Positions 46,313-54,088 are shown, counted from the stretch's first letter. The stretch is DNA of 64,000 bases from Flavivirga spongiicola (GCF_030540825.1 NZ_JAUOEO010000001.1:2081001-2145000); one strand, 5' to 3'. The notes: generated by a model from the sequence alone, not told the origin. A program made the numbers and translations.

Positions 46313-47566
46313 ATGTTAAAAAAAGATCATAAATTAAATCAATGGCTTTGGAAATGGCACTTTATTGCCGGGCTTATTTCTTTACCATTCGTTATTATTT
46401 TGGCCATTACCGGAGGTATCTATTTATTTAAAGATGCTTACGAAGCGCCAAAACAAGCACATATAAAAGTTGTTGAGGTCGAAGGCAAGGCTATGTCCTA
46501 TCAAGAGCAATGGCAACTAGCAAAACCATTATTACATAAAGCACCTAATACCATGGTGATTCCTACGGAAGCAAATCAGGCAACGGCTTTTACCTCGGGG
46601 ATGTTTAGTCATAAAAACAGTGTATATGTAAACCCATATAAGGCTGAGGTTACCGGGCGTATCAGTCCTAAAGATTCAGATATGTATACCGTTAGAAAGT
46701 TGCATGGCGAATTGCTATTGGGTCAATTTGGTACCAAAATCGTAGAGCTTATTGCCAGCTGGCTTTTTGTATTAATTATTACGGGTATTTATGTGTTTTG
46801 GCCTGCTAAAAAAGAAGGCATCAAAGGGTTTTTTAAGGTTCGTTTTAAACAAGGAAAGCAGATACTTTTTAGAGATTTGCATACCGTTTTTGGCTTTTGG
46901 ATTTCTATTTTATTACTCATGACCTTAGCGGGTGGGATGCCTTGGACCGATGTTTTTGGGGATAACTTTAAATGGGTACAAAGGGTTACAAATACGGGTT
47001 TTCCTAAAACCTGGAATGCCAGAGGTTTAAAATCGACTATTGAAGGAAAGGCTATTTCTTTGGATGAGATGGTAAGACTTGCCAAGTCCATGAATTTAAA
47101 AGGTGAAGTGAGCATAGGCCTCCCAAAAGATGAAAAGGGCGTGTATAGCATTTACAATACGACCTTTGATTTGGGAACACAGAAACGTTTTCACTTTGAT
47201 CAATATTCGGGAAAACAATTAGTAAATCATAACTGGGAAGATGTTGGTATTTTAATGCGAGGCCGTATGTGGTTTATGGCATTTCATCAAGGACAGTTTG
47301 GTACCTGGAATTGGGTGCTTATGATTGGTGTAGCCGTGTTATTAGCCTTTATGTCTATTGCCGCCTTAATATCGTATATAAAGCGTAAACCACATAAAAA
47401 ATGGGGCACACCAAAAGTTCCTTTGCAGTTTAGAGCAGGTTATGGCATTATGGCTTTAATTGTTTTACTAGGTATTGTTTTTCCGTTGTTTGGTATCAGT
47501 GTATTGGTTATTTTGTTTGTAGAATATTTTAGAAGAAGGATTAAGAAAGAAAAAGTAGAGGTTTAG
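46313..47566 (+). CDS. PepSY-domain membrane protein (iron-uptake type)
   Basis: A 417-residue inner-membrane protein with four main helices (about 20-42, 147-167, 195-217 and 335-360) and a C-terminal pair, with PepSY domains in the periplasmic loops (SVYVNPYKAEVTGRI; RFHFDQYSGKQLVNHNW). Conserved His near the helices (NQWLWKWHFIAGL, LHGELLLGQFG, MAFHQGQFGTW) could ligate haem, as in proposed ferric reductases. It follows the TonB receptor and is flanked by inverted family D repeats. Confidence 0.9.
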   Translation: MLKKDHKLNQWLWKWHFIAGLISLPFVIILAITGGIYLFKDAYEAPKQAHIKVVEVEGKAMSYQEQWQLAKPLLHKAPNTMVIPTEANQATAFTSGMFSHKNSVYVNPYKAEVTGRISPKDSDMYTVRKLHGELLLGQFGTKIVELIASWLFVLIITGIYVFWPAKKEGIKGFFKVRFKQGKQILFRDLHTVFGFWISILLLMTLAGGMPWTDVFGDNFKWVQRVTNTGFPKTWNARGLKSTIEGKAISLDEMVRLAKSMNLKGEVSIGLPKDEKGVYSIYNTTFDLGTQKRFHFDQYSGKQLVNHNWEDVGILMRGRMWFMAFHQGQFGTWNWVLMIGVAVLLAFMSIAALISYIKRKPHKKWGTPKVPLQFRAGYGIMALIVLLGIVFPLFGISVLVILFVEYFRRRIKKEKVEV

Positions 47567-47579
47567 ATATAAAATGAAG

Positions 47580-47737
47580 GAGGCTGTTTAAAAGGCTTGA
47601 AGGTGTCATTTTGAGCGTAGTCGAAAAATCTCAAAAAACGAATGTCTAACCGTTTAATTTTAAAGAGATTCCCTGCCGGCAGGCAGGCAGGCAGGTTCAC
47701 TTCGTTCTGAATGACACTTAATATAAAAGAGCCTTAA
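47580..47737. repeat. Dispersed palindromic element (family D), copy 7
   Basis: Starts with GAGGCTGTTTAAAAGGC and ends with AAAAGAGCCTT. It contains TTGAGCGTAGTCGAAAAATC and the inverted 55-bp segment shared with copy 6. Confidence 0.78.
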
Positions 47738-47773
47738 AACACTTGAGTCAAGTGTAGCTTTTAGCTCTGGCTA

Positions 47774-47995
47774 TCAACGCATATTACTTTTTAAAAAAAG
47801 AAGACATTTATTTTTTACAGTTTTGTAAAAAAAACCTGTTGCATGGTTTTTGTTTTTAAAAGCGATTTGATCTTCCCATACTTCAACAAACACTTCCTGA
47901 ACCAGATCTTTTGAGATTTCCAAGTCGTTGAGGTATTTATATGCAAAGACACTTAGTTGTGGATACAAACTCTCAAGAAGTTTTTTGAATAAATA
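47774..47995 (-). pseudogene. Remnant of an ECF (FecI-like) sigma factor
   Basis: About 73 codons match region 2 of ECF sigma factors: FKKLLESLYPQLSVFAYKYL, then DLVQEVFVEVWED and FFYKTVKNKCLLFLKS. The N-terminal residues are missing (a stop at 47996-47998 in frame, no ATG), and the frame ends before the region 2-4 linker and the DNA-binding region 4. It directly follows the TonB/PepSY metal-uptake genes, the place where FecI/FecR regulators usually sit, so the locus has probably lost its dedicated regulator. Confidence 0.75.
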
Positions 47996-48021
47996 TCAAC
48001 TTCACTTAAAAATATGAAGTA

Positions 48022-48273
48022 ATGAATGTTGATAATGCATTAAATAAATTTTTAATTGTTTTTGGCAAAAGAATAAAGAAGCTTAGAGAAAGTAAGAATT
48101 ACACTCTCGAAGAGATGGATGCGCTATGCGATATAGATCCAAGTGATTTTAGTAAGATAGAAAAAGGAAAAACAAATATTACTTTTCGTACTTTGATTAA
48201 AATTTCTAGTGGTCTAAATGTTAACCCTAAAGAATTATTAGATTTTGAATTAGAAAAAGATGGTTTTAAATAG
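48022..48273 (+). CDS. XRE-family helix-turn-helix regulator
   Basis: An 83-residue DNA-binding protein with a lambda-repressor-type HTH: FGKRIKKLRESKNYTLEEMD, then ALCDIDPSDFSKIEKGKTNI and FRTLIKISSGLNVNPKELLD. Its end NVNPKELLDFEL recurs as a remnant at 49.52-49.57 kb, so a second copy of this regulator family once lay nearby. It opens the accessory region. Confidence 0.88.
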   Translation: MNVDNALNKFLIVFGKRIKKLRESKNYTLEEMDALCDIDPSDFSKIEKGKTNITFRTLIKISSGLNVNPKELLDFELEKDGFK

Positions 48274-48364
48274 ATTCCTTGCTATGCGAAGTTTTAAGCT
48301 TCGCAGACAACATACAAAACGAAAAGCTGCATTTAATTTCTCTTAATGACACCTGTATACTCGT

Positions 48365-48453
48365 AGCATAAACCTCGAAAAACTTAGTAAAAAGCAAAAT
48401 ATTGGGTAAAAAAGTTGTTACTCAATAATGAAAGATATTTCTTAAATTTGATT
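48365..48453 (+). repeat. Module B, copy 1 (shared 5' sequence)
   Basis: Contains a coding-tail remnant (SINLEKLSKKQNIG, then stop), a conserved run ending GAAAGATATTTCTTAAATTT, and the -7-like box TAAATTTG at 48443-48450. It lies in the 300 bp spacer upstream of the gene at 48576. Confidence 0.65.
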
Positions 48454-48505
48454 CATATATAAAAAATAAACGCAACTCTATTGCGTATACCCAGCTTATT
48501 TGGGG

Positions 48506-48531
48506 GAATAAACGCAATATTGCGTTTATTC
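48506..48531. repeat. Perfect 26-bp palindrome
   Basis: Centre between 48518 and 48519; the half is GAATAAACGCAAT. A related half AATAAACGCAA lies 30 bp upstream, near 48468. It sits 45 bp before the next gene and could be a regulator site or a recombination end. Confidence 0.75.
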
Positions 48532-48575
48532 AATAGTTGTATGCCATTTGAGAAAAATCCCTGTTCTAACGAAAT

Positions 48576-49277
48576 ATGATATTTACCTCCGACAAAGATT
48601 ACAAATCTACCAAGAAAATAAAACAAGGAATTTCAAAAATAAAAGAGGAATTCGAACCTCTTGCTAAATGGATTGACCAAAAATATGAAGTCAAAACTCT
48701 GAATATTATCTTTGATTATATAAAAAACAACAAATCTCATCCTCGACTTCAAATTTGTCTTGAACATGCAAGAGATAAAGGGAAATTTATGAATAATAAG
48801 ACTTACAATTTCCACAAAAGAAAACAAAAAGAGATAGCCGAAAAATTCAGAGAAGTAAAATCGAATTACGAAGTCGAAAATAAACCGAATTGGATTAAAA
48901 AAATACTTGGATTTACATACAAGACAAACAACTTGTATGTTTACTTTACCGACTTTGAATCCATAGCAAAAATTGAGGCTAATGAAAGTATACCTGAAGC
49001 GGAAATAAAAAAACTAAAGTCTGACCTAAATAATCAAGAGATATGGGAAATAGCAAAAGCCTTTTCTGGAGTAACATTCTTTTTATACACAGATGAACAA
49101 TTGAAAAGATATCAAGATTCAGAAATACATAAAAAATGGTCTGAACAATATTTTGACTTACTTAAAGATTGCGATGAATTTAAGTACTTCAAGAAAGATT
49201 ATTTTTCCGTTTACCTTGACAGTAAAGAGAATTTTGACACAAATTATGATAGTAATTGGTATTACTATTATAAATAA
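48576..49277 (+). CDS. Unrecognised soluble protein
   Basis: A 233-residue protein rich in Lys, Glu, Asn and Tyr with no signal peptide or membrane helix. The first about 120 residues are helical (KIKQGISKIKEEFEPLAKWI, RKQKEIAEKFREV); the rest is mixed (NLYVYFTDFESIAKIEA, WEIAKAFSGVTFFLYTD). I do not recognise it. It is preceded by module B and a 26-bp palindrome and followed by module A, with no operon partner: a typical orphan gene of this region. Confidence 0.65.
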   Translation: MIFTSDKDYKSTKKIKQGISKIKEEFEPLAKWIDQKYEVKTLNIIFDYIKNNKSHPRLQICLEHARDKGKFMNNKTYNFHKRKQKEIAEKFREVKSNYEVENKPNWIKKILGFTYKTNNLYVYFTDFESIAKIEANESIPEAEIKKLKSDLNNQEIWEIAKAFSGVTFFLYTDEQLKRYQDSEIHKKWSEQYFDLLKDCDEFKYFKKDYFSVYLDSKENFDTNYDSNWYYYYK

Positions 49278-49337
49278 AAACCAGCTTCGTAAGATTTAAG
49301 ACTTTGTCTTTCTTCTAGTAGGATACATCACCCCCGC

Positions 49338-49518
49338 CCCGCTAAACTGCGTTTAGTGGCGGCAAACCAACTAAAAATGGCCAATCAGCAATATTATTAA
49401 CTTAAAATTTACCCCATAAAACCAACCAAATCTATCTCCAAAACCGTATTGTCTTCTCTTCTGTAAAAACTTTTTGTTATTTCCTAACTCTGTACGCCAC
49501 TAAACACAGTTTAGCGGG
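49338..49518. mobile_element. Module A, copy 1 (deleted RAYT element, 181 bp)
   Basis: Starts with the hairpin end CCCGCTAAACTGCGTTTAGT (24 bp from 49338) and finishes with its inverse (49495-49518; 23 of 24 identical). Between the ends it keeps, on the minus strand, the last 15 codons plus stop of a RAYT gene (encoding EDNTVLEIDLVGFMG), then jumps to the element's right flank. It is an internally deleted, non-autonomous copy of the element at 58348-59077. Confidence 0.85.
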
Positions 49519-49519
49519 A

Positions 49520-49567
49520 GCTGGGTTAGAAGTACATCCAAAGGAATTATTGGATTTTGAATTATAG
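49520..49567 (+). pseudogene. Tail remnant of an XRE regulator
   Basis: The frame encodes AGLEVHPKELLDFEL then TAG, matching SGLNVNPKELLDFEL of the intact regulator at 48.0 kb. It begins exactly at the right end of module A copy 1, so the rest of the gene was lost when that element inserted or recombined. Confidence 0.7.
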
Positions 49568-49581
49568 TTTATTACCTAATC

Positions 49582-49650
49582 TTGAAAGATATTTCTTAAA
49601 TTTGATTTGCATAATGGATATATGTGTACCGGTACGTATAGCCATTTGTT
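49582..49650 (+). repeat. Module B, copy 2 (shared 5' sequence)
   Basis: TTGAAAGATATTTCTTAAAT with the -7-like box TAAATTTG at 49597-49604, then TAATGGATATATG and the palindrome GTACCGGTAC (49626-49635), then GCCATTTGTTG. It precedes the gene at 49670. Confidence 0.7.
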
Positions 49651-49669
49651 GCCTGCAAGCTGAAAAATT

Positions 49670-50926
49670 ATGACACAAACTGAATTTAGAAAAAAAATAT
49701 CCCAAACGACAAATACAAAGTGGTTCAATTCAGTTGAAATCGATTTGAGTTATCCCCATCTGAATTTAAATTTTGAATTTAAAGGTTTTGGACAAATACA
49801 CCGATTTGTAAGTCAACAAATCAAAGGATGGGAAAAGTTATCCGAAAATTTGCCAAATGAATTACTCGCTTCGAAAACGTATTTTGAGTTTGTGGAAGGT
49901 CGATTGATAAGTTTTTTAGAATCTTATGGTAATGAAGAAGAAGCGAATTTGCAAAGCTTTTTCGGACGTCTTAAAAATCAAATACAAGGTCGCACAGGAA
50001 CAAATTTCACTTACGATTGTCCAGAGACGGAGTTTTTAATTGACGTTTATAAAAGTCATACCAAATCCTTCATTGGAGCTTATACGTATGTAACTGGAAA
50101 TTTAAATCAAAATATAGCTATTAGAGATAATTTTAATGGATATTTATTAGCATATGAGTTTACACTAAAAGATTCAACGCTAATTACGGAGAGAAGGAAT
50201 AAAGAAAAATCAGCGCTTTCTAAATTGCGAAGCGATTTTCAAAATAGCCTGCCGAAATTAGATAGTGAACTAGTAGAGCATCTAAAAAATAGTACAAAAA
50301 AGTATGAAGAATTTGGAATTGCATTGGACGAATTTAAAGAAGAGAAAGAAAAAACATATTCCGATTGGTTTATTAATACTAAAGGAGAATATGAAGAATT
50401 TAGTAACAATTCGGATGAACGGATAAAAGATCTAGAAGAAACGTATCAAGAAAAGCTAAAACTTGAAGAACCCGCTTTATACTGGTCAGATAGAGCTAAA
50501 AAATTAAAAAAACAAGGTTGGCTAGCCTTAGTGGTTTTGGTTGGGCTTGTTTTAATTGTTGTTTTCTCTTTGGGCAAATTACTTTGGACAACTCCAGAGC
50601 AAATCTATGAATCGTTTTTTAATGGAGACAAAAGTGCAGCGATAAGATGGTCAATAATATATATCACTTTTATTTCATTCATGGCTTTCGTAATAAGAGC
50701 TGTCACCAAGGTTATGTTCAGTTCCTTTCATTTGGCTCGTGATTGTGAAGAAAGATATACTTTAACTTATTTCTACTTATCTCTTTTAAAAGATTCAAAA
50801 GTGGAAAAAGAGGACAAACAACTCATTATGCAAGCGTTATTCAGTCGAGCCGAAACAGGACTTTTAAAAGATGATTCCTCACCCACTATGCCAAATGATA
50901 TCGTAGGGAAATTTATGAGCAAATAA
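49670..50926 (+). CDS. DUF6161-like membrane protein
   Basis: A 418-residue protein: a mixed N-terminal domain (about 1-170), a charged coiled coil (about 175-265) and two membrane helices (about 281-303 and 333-352), ending in a cytosolic helix with LFSRAETGLLKDDSSPTMP, the most recognisable motif of the DUF6161 group. The function of that group is not known to me. It is an orphan gene between module B (with its likely promoter) and module A. Confidence 0.68.
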   Translation: MTQTEFRKKISQTTNTKWFNSVEIDLSYPHLNLNFEFKGFGQIHRFVSQQIKGWEKLSENLPNELLASKTYFEFVEGRLISFLESYGNEEEANLQSFFGRLKNQIQGRTGTNFTYDCPETEFLIDVYKSHTKSFIGAYTYVTGNLNQNIAIRDNFNGYLLAYEFTLKDSTLITERRNKEKSALSKLRSDFQNSLPKLDSELVEHLKNSTKKYEEFGIALDEFKEEKEKTYSDWFINTKGEYEEFSNNSDERIKDLEETYQEKLKLEEPALYWSDRAKKLKKQGWLALVVLVGLVLIVVFSLGKLLWTTPEQIYESFFNGDKSAAIRWSIIYITFISFMAFVIRAVTKVMFSSFHLARDCEERYTLTYFYLSLLKDSKVEKEDKQLIMQALFSRAETGLLKDDSSPTMPNDIVGKFMSK

Positions 50927-50940
50927 AAAGCCCCCTCGCT

Positions 50941-51120
50941 CCCGCTAAACTGCGTTTAGTGGCGGCAAACCAACTAAAAATGGCCAATCAGCAATATTAT
51001 TGACTTAAAATTTACCCCTTAAAACCAACCTAATCTATCTACAAAACCGTATTCTCTTCTCTTCTGTAAAAACTTTTGTTATTTCCTAACTCTGTACGCC
51101 ACTAAGCACAGTTTAGCAGG
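50941..51120. mobile_element. Module A, copy 2 (deleted RAYT element, 180 bp)
   Basis: Left hairpin end at 50941-50964 and inverse right end at 51097-51120, with the same RAYT 3' coding remnant slightly decayed in between. It lies between two convergent genes, 14 bp from each, where its end hairpins can act as terminators. Confidence 0.82.
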
Positions 51121-51133
51121 AGTTGGGAGAGTT

Positions 51134-51802
51134 TTAGTGATTTATTTCATCCTCTATTATGCTTAAAGCCCAAAGGGCAATTTGATTACATGCCTTTTGG
51201 ACATCTCTTCCTTTTAACGACTTGAATTCAATATTTTTGGTTGCCAATAATTGTCCTCCAACGTTATTCTGATTTTGATACTTCAAACTTATTTTTGCTG
51301 TGAGACTAGAATCACTCTTGTGAATAATACCAGTCAAAAAGACTGTTGGAAGTTCTTGATTATTAAACTTTGCAGTGTCTTTTATATAATCGGCAATTAC
51401 TTTTCTTGAAAAATTTCTGAATTTTCTTTTATTGGATTTTTGAAAAAAAATGGCTTCTTTGGTTTCATACGAAATATCTGCTTTAATACCATCATGACAT
51501 TTTGGTGAAAAGCACTCAAATTTAATTACATGAATTTTAAGATTTTCTTGAACTTTTTTTCTTAAACATCTAATGGCTTTTGAAGGCATACCAAGTTCTT
51601 TGAATTCTTGAATCAATTCAGAAGTAGGAAAAAAACCTATTTTATGACGATCAATTTCGCGACACCAATATTCATGATCATCTTTAATTATTGGAATTAG
51701 GGCATCAATGTCATCGCTGCCAAAAGTACCTTGGTTCTGGCCAAATGATTGTATTATTTGAACGAAAAATAAGATAATTAGTAATCGTCTAAGGCTATTC
51801 AT
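51134..51802 (-). CDS. Secreted protein of unknown function coupled to the HNH gene
   Basis: A 222-residue protein with a Sec signal peptide (LRRLLIILFFVQIIQSFGQ). The mature part has a helical first half with four Cys (YWCREID, RCLRKK, FECFSPKCHDG) and a strand-rich second half (LPTVFLTGIIHK, LTAKISLKYQNQ) ending in a long helix. Not recognised. Its ATG overlaps the stop of the HNH gene by 4 bp, so the two are co-translated and the products may interact across the membrane. Confidence 0.65.
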   Translation of the reverse strand: MNSLRRLLIILFFVQIIQSFGQNQGTFGSDDIDALIPIIKDDHEYWCREIDRHKIGFFPTSELIQEFKELGMPSKAIRCLRKKVQENLKIHVIKFECFSPKCHDGIKADISYETKEAIFFQKSNKRKFRNFSRKVIADYIKDTAKFNNQELPTVFLTGIIHKSDSSLTAKISLKYQNQNNVGGQLLATKNIEFKSLKGRDVQKACNQIALWALSIIEDEINH

Positions 51803-52734
51803 TTTTCTAATTTTTTAATACGTTTGATTATTTCTGATTGACTTGGGTCAATTTTTATTGCGTTTCGATATGGTTCAAGTGCAGACCTTTGCAGACTTTC
51901 ACTGCTGTAGTACATATCTCCCACTTTAATATGCTTATTCAGTTCTAAAATTTCCTCTTGGGTCAATCGAATAAAAGCAAACCAAATTATAAAGCCTACT
52001 ATTGGAAGACAAAAGAATATAATTTTGCTATAAGTTCTTAATTTCTTGTTATATAGACCTTTTTTATGATTAATTCTTGCCCAGCTTATAAAACCAAATA
52101 GTAACATAAATAGTATAATACTCAATATGAGTAATAAAGAAACATATGGATTTAAGTTTAGAAATATCTCGGTTGATCTAGAAAATATAGTAAGTAAAAC
52201 AAAAACTAAACCAAGAATAGTAGTAATAATAACAAATAGGTCATTTGATTTCTTTGATTTAAACTCTTCTTTGATAGTTTTTGAAATAATTTTGATGTCG
52301 CTTCCTTGAATATTAAATTGTGTTCCATTTCCTGAATTTTCATTTTTTTGTACAAATTGTTTTTCTATTCTTGTTATTACTTTTGAGACTGTTTCATTCG
52401 AAATTTCGAAGTCAGATGCTGAATGTTTTTTTTGATGCCCTTCTTTTAGTTGTGTAAGGTAGTCAGTTGTATATTTTTGAGGCTTTTTATCTACTATATT
52501 GTGATGTCGCTCACATAGTAATATAAGATTATTAAAACTTCTTCGGTATTCATCATCCGAATTAGGGTTATATCTTGGCCCATTTTCGCTAGCAGCTTCG
52601 ATATGAGCAACTTCTCCTAATACATCACCTTCATCATCAATTAATGTATTTTTGCAATTCTCGAACGCACAAAGATTTCCAGATTTTGCAAATAAACTTT
52701 TAATAACTTTTCTGGTTGGGATTTTTCTGCTCAT
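51799..52734 (-). CDS. Membrane-anchored HNH endonuclease-like protein
   Basis: About 311 residues from the start at 52734 (MSRKIPTRK); upstream in-frame Mets fall inside repeat module C. Residues about 1-100 form an HNH domain: CAFENCKNTLIDDEGD with two Cys, GEVAHIEAASENGPRYNP with the first His, then NNLILLCERHHNIVD. A linker follows, then three membrane helices (about 166-186, 194-215, 237-257) and a helical tail (RNAIKIDPSQSEIIKRIKKL). A nuclease tied to membrane helices is typical of defence or stress effectors (inference). Confidence 0.78.
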   Translation of the reverse strand: MSRKIPTRKVIKSLFAKSGNLCAFENCKNTLIDDEGDVLGEVAHIEAASENGPRYNPNSDDEYRRSFNNLILLCERHHNIVDKKPQKYTTDYLTQLKEGHQKKHSASDFEISNETVSKVITRIEKQFVQKNENSGNGTQFNIQGSDIKIISKTIKEEFKSKKSNDLFVIITTILGLVFVLLTIFSRSTEIFLNLNPYVSLLLILSIILFMLLFGFISWARINHKKGLYNKKLRTYSKIIFFCLPIVGFIIWFAFIRLTQEEILELNKHIKVGDMYYSSESLQRSALEPYRNAIKIDPSQSEIIKRIKKLEK

Positions 52735-52745
52735 AAGAATTCTTA

Positions 52746-52935
52746 TTATACTTTGACTAAACGTCATATGGCGTTTATTTCGCTTATAATTGCCTAAATA
52801 TAAGAAGTTTATCCAAATATTTAGCAGATTTGCCTTACGAAACAAAAAACGACATCTAATTTTACTTAAATGTATCTTTTTAAGGAGCGTTATTTTTATT
52901 GGTTGGGAGTTGTAAGCTTTGAAGGTGTAGGTTTA
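52746..52935 (-). repeat. Module C, copy 1 (shared 5' sequence)
   Basis: Read on the minus strand it precedes the HNH gene start. The conserved core is GCCTAAATATA with TTTATTTCGCTTATAATTGC beside it on the plus strand; the outer part has CTAATTTTACTTAAATGTAT, TTATTTTTATTGGTTGGGAG and TTGTAAGCTTTGAAG, then runs into module A copy 3. Confidence 0.72.
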
Positions 52936-52943
52936 CCCCCGCT

Positions 52944-53022
52944 CCCGCTAAACTGCGTTTAGTGGCGGCAAACCAACTAAAAAAGGCCAATGAGTAATAT
53001 TATTAACTTAAAATTTACCCCT
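52944..53022. mobile_element. Module A, copy 3 (left part only)
   Basis: Left hairpin end at 52944-52967 followed by the element's inner left flank up to AAATTTACCCC; the RAYT coding remnant and right end are missing. It is joined directly to module B copy 3. Confidence 0.75.
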
Positions 53023-53023
53023 T

Positions 53024-53155
53024 AGCATAGATCTCGAAAAACTTAGTAAAAATAAAAATATTGGGTAAAAAGAATATTACTTTACAACGAAAGATATTTC
53101 TTAAATTTGATTTATGTAATGGATATATGCGTACCGGTACGCATAGTCATTCGTT
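53024..53155 (+). repeat. Module B, copy 3 (shared 5' sequence)
   Basis: Coding-tail remnant SIDLEKLSKNKNIG then stop, the -7-like box TAAATTTG at 53102-53109, and a perfect 18-bp palindrome ATGCGTACCGGTACGCAT at 53127-53144, followed by GTCATTCGTTGGGAG. It precedes the small membrane protein gene. Confidence 0.72.
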
Positions 53156-53205
53156 GGGAGAACGCACTTAAAACGACAAATTAACAAAAAAACAAACAGA
53201 AAAAT

Positions 53206-53352
53206 ATGTATTTAGCTATCGGACCAATCCAATTAATTTTAGTTTTAATAGTTCCAATTGGAATATTCCTTTTAGGATTTTTTGTTGGAAAAAAATCAGG
53301 ATATATAAAAAGAGTAAAAGAAACTGAAAACCAAAATAAGCAGATAAATTAA
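53206..53352 (+). CDS. Small single-helix membrane protein (48 residues)
   Basis: A 48-residue protein: YLAIGPIQLILVLIVPIGIF and LLGFFVGKK form one long membrane helix, then a charged tail (YIKRVKETENQNKQIN). The start ATG follows module B copy 3 by about 50 bp. After the stop, frame 0 continues as IELLASLRN and another frame as SKFAELNSEMKNKNP, so the tail may once have been longer and been cut by a stop and a frameshift. Not recognised further. Confidence 0.5.
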   Translation: MYLAIGPIQLILVLIVPIGIFLLGFFVGKKSGYIKRVKETENQNKQIN

Positions 53353-53489
53353 ATCGAACTTTTAGCAAGTTTGCGGAATTGAATTCTGAAATGAAAAACA
53401 AAAATCCCCGCTGCCTCACGGATCCTTTGTGTGGTATAGCTCATATTTTAGCAGACTACATGAATGCATAGTTCTTGTAGCACGCTTTT

Positions 53490-54086
53490 TTATGCAACTT
53501 TTAAAACTCTATCTAAAACATTTAAATTTCCAATGTATTCGGTTCGATGTTCCCAATTAGTAGCTAGATCAGCCCAAATTTTTTGTCTGTCAATTGCCAA
53601 TTGAATAAGAGGCTTGTTCTTTTTGTCAATTTTTCCTTCGTCTACTAATTGTCCAAATCCAGTTGCTATAACAGAAATATCAACAGTAAAAATATAATGT
53701 TGGTCGTTAAAATCATCATCTTCAATTTGCGACTTAATCAGAGTTCTATCAAGTATTTTTTCGTTGTATTCTGCTAAATTTTTCTCAAAAACACCTTCAA
53801 TAGTCCATTTTAGACATTCATAAGTTTCTGTTTTCGGATTATTTTTTTTCCAATCTCTAAATTCTGACAGTGCCATATCTCCATCGTCTGAACCAAATGG
53901 TGCTAAGTCGTCAATACTCGACCAAAAAAACTCCTCAGGGATTAATTCGATAGCTTTTTGATGCGCATAATTCTTATCAATTCCATAAGGTTCTTCTTCT
54001 GGTTGCTCAGCTATTTTTTCTGCTTTCTGTTGAGGAATTTGGTATACTTCTTTCTTTTTTCCGAAAAGGTTTTTAAAGAACTCCAT
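53490..54086 (-). CDS. YfeS-like protein of unknown function
   Basis: A 198-residue soluble protein with a basic N-terminus (FFKNLFGKKKEVY). The central FWSSIDDLAPFGSDDGDMAL followed by SEFRDWKKNNPKTETYECL resembles the YfeS family, known only as small conserved proteins. It starts 2 bp after the lipoprotein gene upstream, so the pair is co-transcribed. No signal peptide. Confidence 0.65.
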   Translation of the reverse strand: MEFFKNLFGKKKEVYQIPQQKAEKIAEQPEEEPYGIDKNYAHQKAIELIPEEFFWSSIDDLAPFGSDDGDMALSEFRDWKKNNPKTETYECLKWTIEGVFEKNLAEYNEKILDRTLIKSQIEDDDFNDQHYIFTVDISVIATGFGQLVDEGKIDKKNKPLIQLAIDRQKIWADLATNWEHRTEYIGNLNVLDRVLKVA

Positions 54087-54088
54087 AG

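Noticed and set aside
52735..52845. Long N-terminal extension of the HNH protein
   Set aside because: The extra codons fall inside repeat module C, which lies upstream of start codons in four other places, so the start at 52734 is preferred.
48389..53080. Reading module B's SINLEKLSKKQNIG as a small gene
   Set aside because: Only about 19 codons before an in-frame stop, no start codon, and the upstream parts differ between copies; kept as a coding-tail remnant.
53216..53419. 67-residue minus-strand open frame
   Set aside because: It lies opposite the plus-strand 48-residue membrane protein gene, which has a plausible leader (module B) and a cleaner membrane-protein sequence; the minus frame lacks any recognisable feature.
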